Below are positions 13,345 to 14,665 of a DNA stretch of 14,665 bases, piece after piece. The DNA is taken from the NCBI GenBank assembly GCA_946479985.1, contig CAMLIF010000101.1:1-14665 (forward strand). The letters are read 5' to 3'. The notes beneath the pieces were generated by a model, which did not search any database, was not told where the DNA came from, and worked only from the letters and a program-made list of their open reading frames with translations. This stretch comes from an uncultured Flavobacteriales bacterium. Lineage in GTDB: Bacteria > Bacteroidota > Bacteroidia > Flavobacteriales > Crocinitomicaceae. Every line of letters starts with the position of its first letter. Position 1 is the stretch's first letter. The translations under genes and the position numbers were made by a program.

Positions 13345-14075
13345 GAAAATTGTTGTTAATCAGTTTAGTTCTACTGAATCATCTTGCTTTCGGTCAATAT
13401 TCAGGAACACCCTTAATGCTTTCACTTCCCATGGATAAAGACACCATTGAGGAGGACGAACCTGTTTTTGTCTGGCAAACCACTTTGAGTAATGTTCAGA
13501 ATGATCCGCGTTTGAACGTTCAGCTGGCAGTTGTAAAAATGGAAGAAGACCAAAAGAAAACAGAGGCAATGGTTGAGAATACTCCGGTGTTTATTCGTCA
13601 GAATTTGCTTTCAAGTTCATTGAATTATTCAAGTGTAGACCATGAATTGGAAGAAAGTGTTTGGTATGCCTGGCAGGTAGTTTTATTCTACAACGGCGTA
13701 CAGGTTCAGCAAAGTGAAGTTTGGAAGTTTATTAAATCTGCACCAGTTGTAAATCTGCAAAGCTATATTCCACTAAGAATCTCTAATGATGCTTCTATTT
13801 TTGAAATAAAAGGAAACCGATTAAACGTTTCTACTAAAGCTTCAGGCGATTTTTCAACTATATGCACTCTTTCGAATGAAAACGGAAAAGCAACTTCGGT
13901 TCAAATGCAACAGGTTATTTCTGGAAAATTTATTGATTCACCAGTATCTAAATCTACTACTGATACCCGATATTTTTCTATAGATCTGGACGCGCTTAAA
14001 TTGAAGAAAGGGTACTACACATTTGTTTGGAATATTGGACAAACACCTTATACGCTTAACTTCTTGATGAAATGA
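13341..14075 (+). CDS. Secreted protein with FN3/Ig-like domain
   Basis: This is a 244-residue protein with a clear signal peptide MRKLLLISLVLLNHLAFG, cleaved near AFGQ (residue 19). Residues of about 35-130 resemble a fibronectin-III-like module: EDEPVFVWQT at the start, a middle strand NVQLAVVKMEE, and WYAWQVVLFYNGVQVQQSEVWKF at the end. The same pattern occurs in large Bacteroidota surface proteins with repeated FN3-like (TANFOR-type) domains; that link is my impression, not a search result. The remainder (135-244) is beta-rich and has no sorting domain of type A or B, so it probably stays in the periplasm or is held by a partner. It overlaps the genes before and after by four bases each, which implies translational coupling. 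Confidence 0.8.
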   Translation: MRKLLLISLVLLNHLAFGQYSGTPLMLSLPMDKDTIEEDEPVFVWQTTLSNVQNDPRLNVQLAVVKMEEDQKKTEAMVENTPVFIRQNLLSSSLNYSSVDHELEESVWYAWQVVLFYNGVQVQQSEVWKFIKSAPVVNLQSYIPLRISNDASIFEIKGNRLNVSTKASGDFSTICTLSNENGKATSVQMQQVISGKFIDSPVSKSTTDTRYFSIDLDALKLKKGYYTFVWNIGQTPYTLNFLMK

Positions 14076-14665
14076 AAGGATCACTGATTTTTCTTTACAC
14101 CATGAGTCTGGCGATCGGAGGATGCGCACTTTTCAGCAAGGTTCCCAAGCCAGTTACAGCAAACGAGTATTCTGTAATGTATAATTCTTCTGAATATATG
14201 TTGCGTGATACTGCTGTTTCCGAAGGAGTAAATTTTGTGCTCACCGGAGTCACTAAGGAGGCAGATTGTGCGAGAATGATTCTGAGCGGAACGGAAGAGC
14301 TTGAAAATGTGAAAAAATACTATGATACGACAACAGTTGGTATGAGCTATGAATTAAAGATAATTCTGCCTTTTTCCGGATCGGATATTTACAGTTATAA
14401 TCCGAAAAGTGCTGTTCCTGCCCACAAGAGATCGGAATATTTTTCCTTTGCATTTAAGGATGATATTCGAATGATCACAGAGAAGAATGATACGCTTGAA
14501 TGTCGCTATGTATTGCACGAACGCGGTATGAGCAACGTTCCTTTCGCACTATTCATTATGGAATTCCCTTCTCCTGGCAAAGGAGATCAACCGAAAAAAA
14601 TTGTGGTTAATGATAAAGCATTGACCGGAACATTGTTAGAATTTAATATCGAACAGTTTAGAGAA
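14072..14665 (+). CDS. Predicted lipoprotein, N-terminal 198 residues (3' end off window)
   Basis: I read an open frame from ATG 14072 to the last base of the window (198 codons, no stop), so the gene continues beyond it. It overlaps the previous stop as ATGA (14072-14075). The start MKGSLIFLYTMSLAIGG followed by Cys18 is a lipoprotein signal peptide with lipobox AIGGC. The mature chain is polar and beta-rich, for example VNFVLTGVTKEADCARMILSG and MSYELKIILPFSGSD. I recognise no family. As the third gene of the 13015 operon it would be the membrane-anchored member of an exported set. Confidence 0.75.
   Translation, partial: MKGSLIFLYTMSLAIGGCALFSKVPKPVTANEYSVMYNSSEYMLRDTAVSEGVNFVLTGVTKEADCARMILSGTEELENVKKYYDTTTVGMSYELKIILPFSGSDIYSYNPKSAVPAHKRSEYFSFAFKDDIRMITEKNDTLECRYVLHERGMSNVPFALFIMEFPSPGKGDQPKKIVVNDKALTGTLLEFNIEQFRE

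Overview
The window looks like chromosomal DNA of a member of the Bacteroidota, probably a flavobacterium-like or Crocinitomicaceae/Fluviicola-like organism. The evidence is two proteins ending in type B (gliding-motility-associated) sorting domains of the type IX secretion system, a CarboxypepD_reg/DUF5686 outer-membrane protein, an LptC lipoprotein, promoters of the Bacteroidota type (TTTG, 19 bp, TAnnTTTG), and start sites without strong Shine-Dalgarno sequences. The family assignment is inference; the phylum is well supported.

Region 1 (1-3661, all genes on the minus strand) is accessory and repetitive. Read in the direction of transcription it holds a structured intergenic repeat (3605-3361), a secreted beta-propeller-like type B cargo gene (3176-2232), a broken copy of a secreted-protein gene (2228-1959), a second copy of the intergenic repeat (1951-1721), another type B cargo gene (1600-596), and an intact paralogue of the broken gene (583 to beyond the left edge). 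The order repeat, T9SS cargo, family-A gene therefore occurs twice, which suggests a tandem segmental duplication with later replacement of the cargo bodies and decay of one family-A copy.

Region 2 (3662-9055, minus strand) is a tightly packed envelope operon: type III pantothenate kinase (coaX), an outer-membrane beta-barrel protein, the LPS-export lipoprotein LptC, a small two-helix membrane protein, and a large CarboxypepD_reg/DUF5686 outer-membrane protein. The coaX and barrel reading frames are joined with no stop codon between them, and a complete signal peptide sits in the middle of the joined frame. A TATCTTTG box lies so close to the coaX start that the mRNA may be nearly leaderless.

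Region 3 (9084-11133) starts with a divergent consensus promoter and tRNA-Phe(GAA) with its terminator. It continues with a CPA1/NhaP-type cation:proton antiporter. Beyond the antiporter lies a decayed copy of the tRNA-Phe 3' half, split by a 28-base palindromic insert, and a short imperfect repeat lies on each side of the antiporter. This is the footprint expected of an old insertion at a tRNA gene, although no integrase is present.

Region 4 (11134-12862) has two stand-alone genes: a DJ-1/PfpI-family protein and a PA0069-like SPL-family radical SAM protein.

Region 5 (13015-14665) is a three-gene plus-strand operon with ATGA stop/start overlaps. It encodes a small secreted protein, a secreted protein with an FN3/Ig-like domain, and a lipoprotein that runs off the right edge. 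I do not recognise the whole set; it is the best candidate here for an undescribed envelope or surface assembly.
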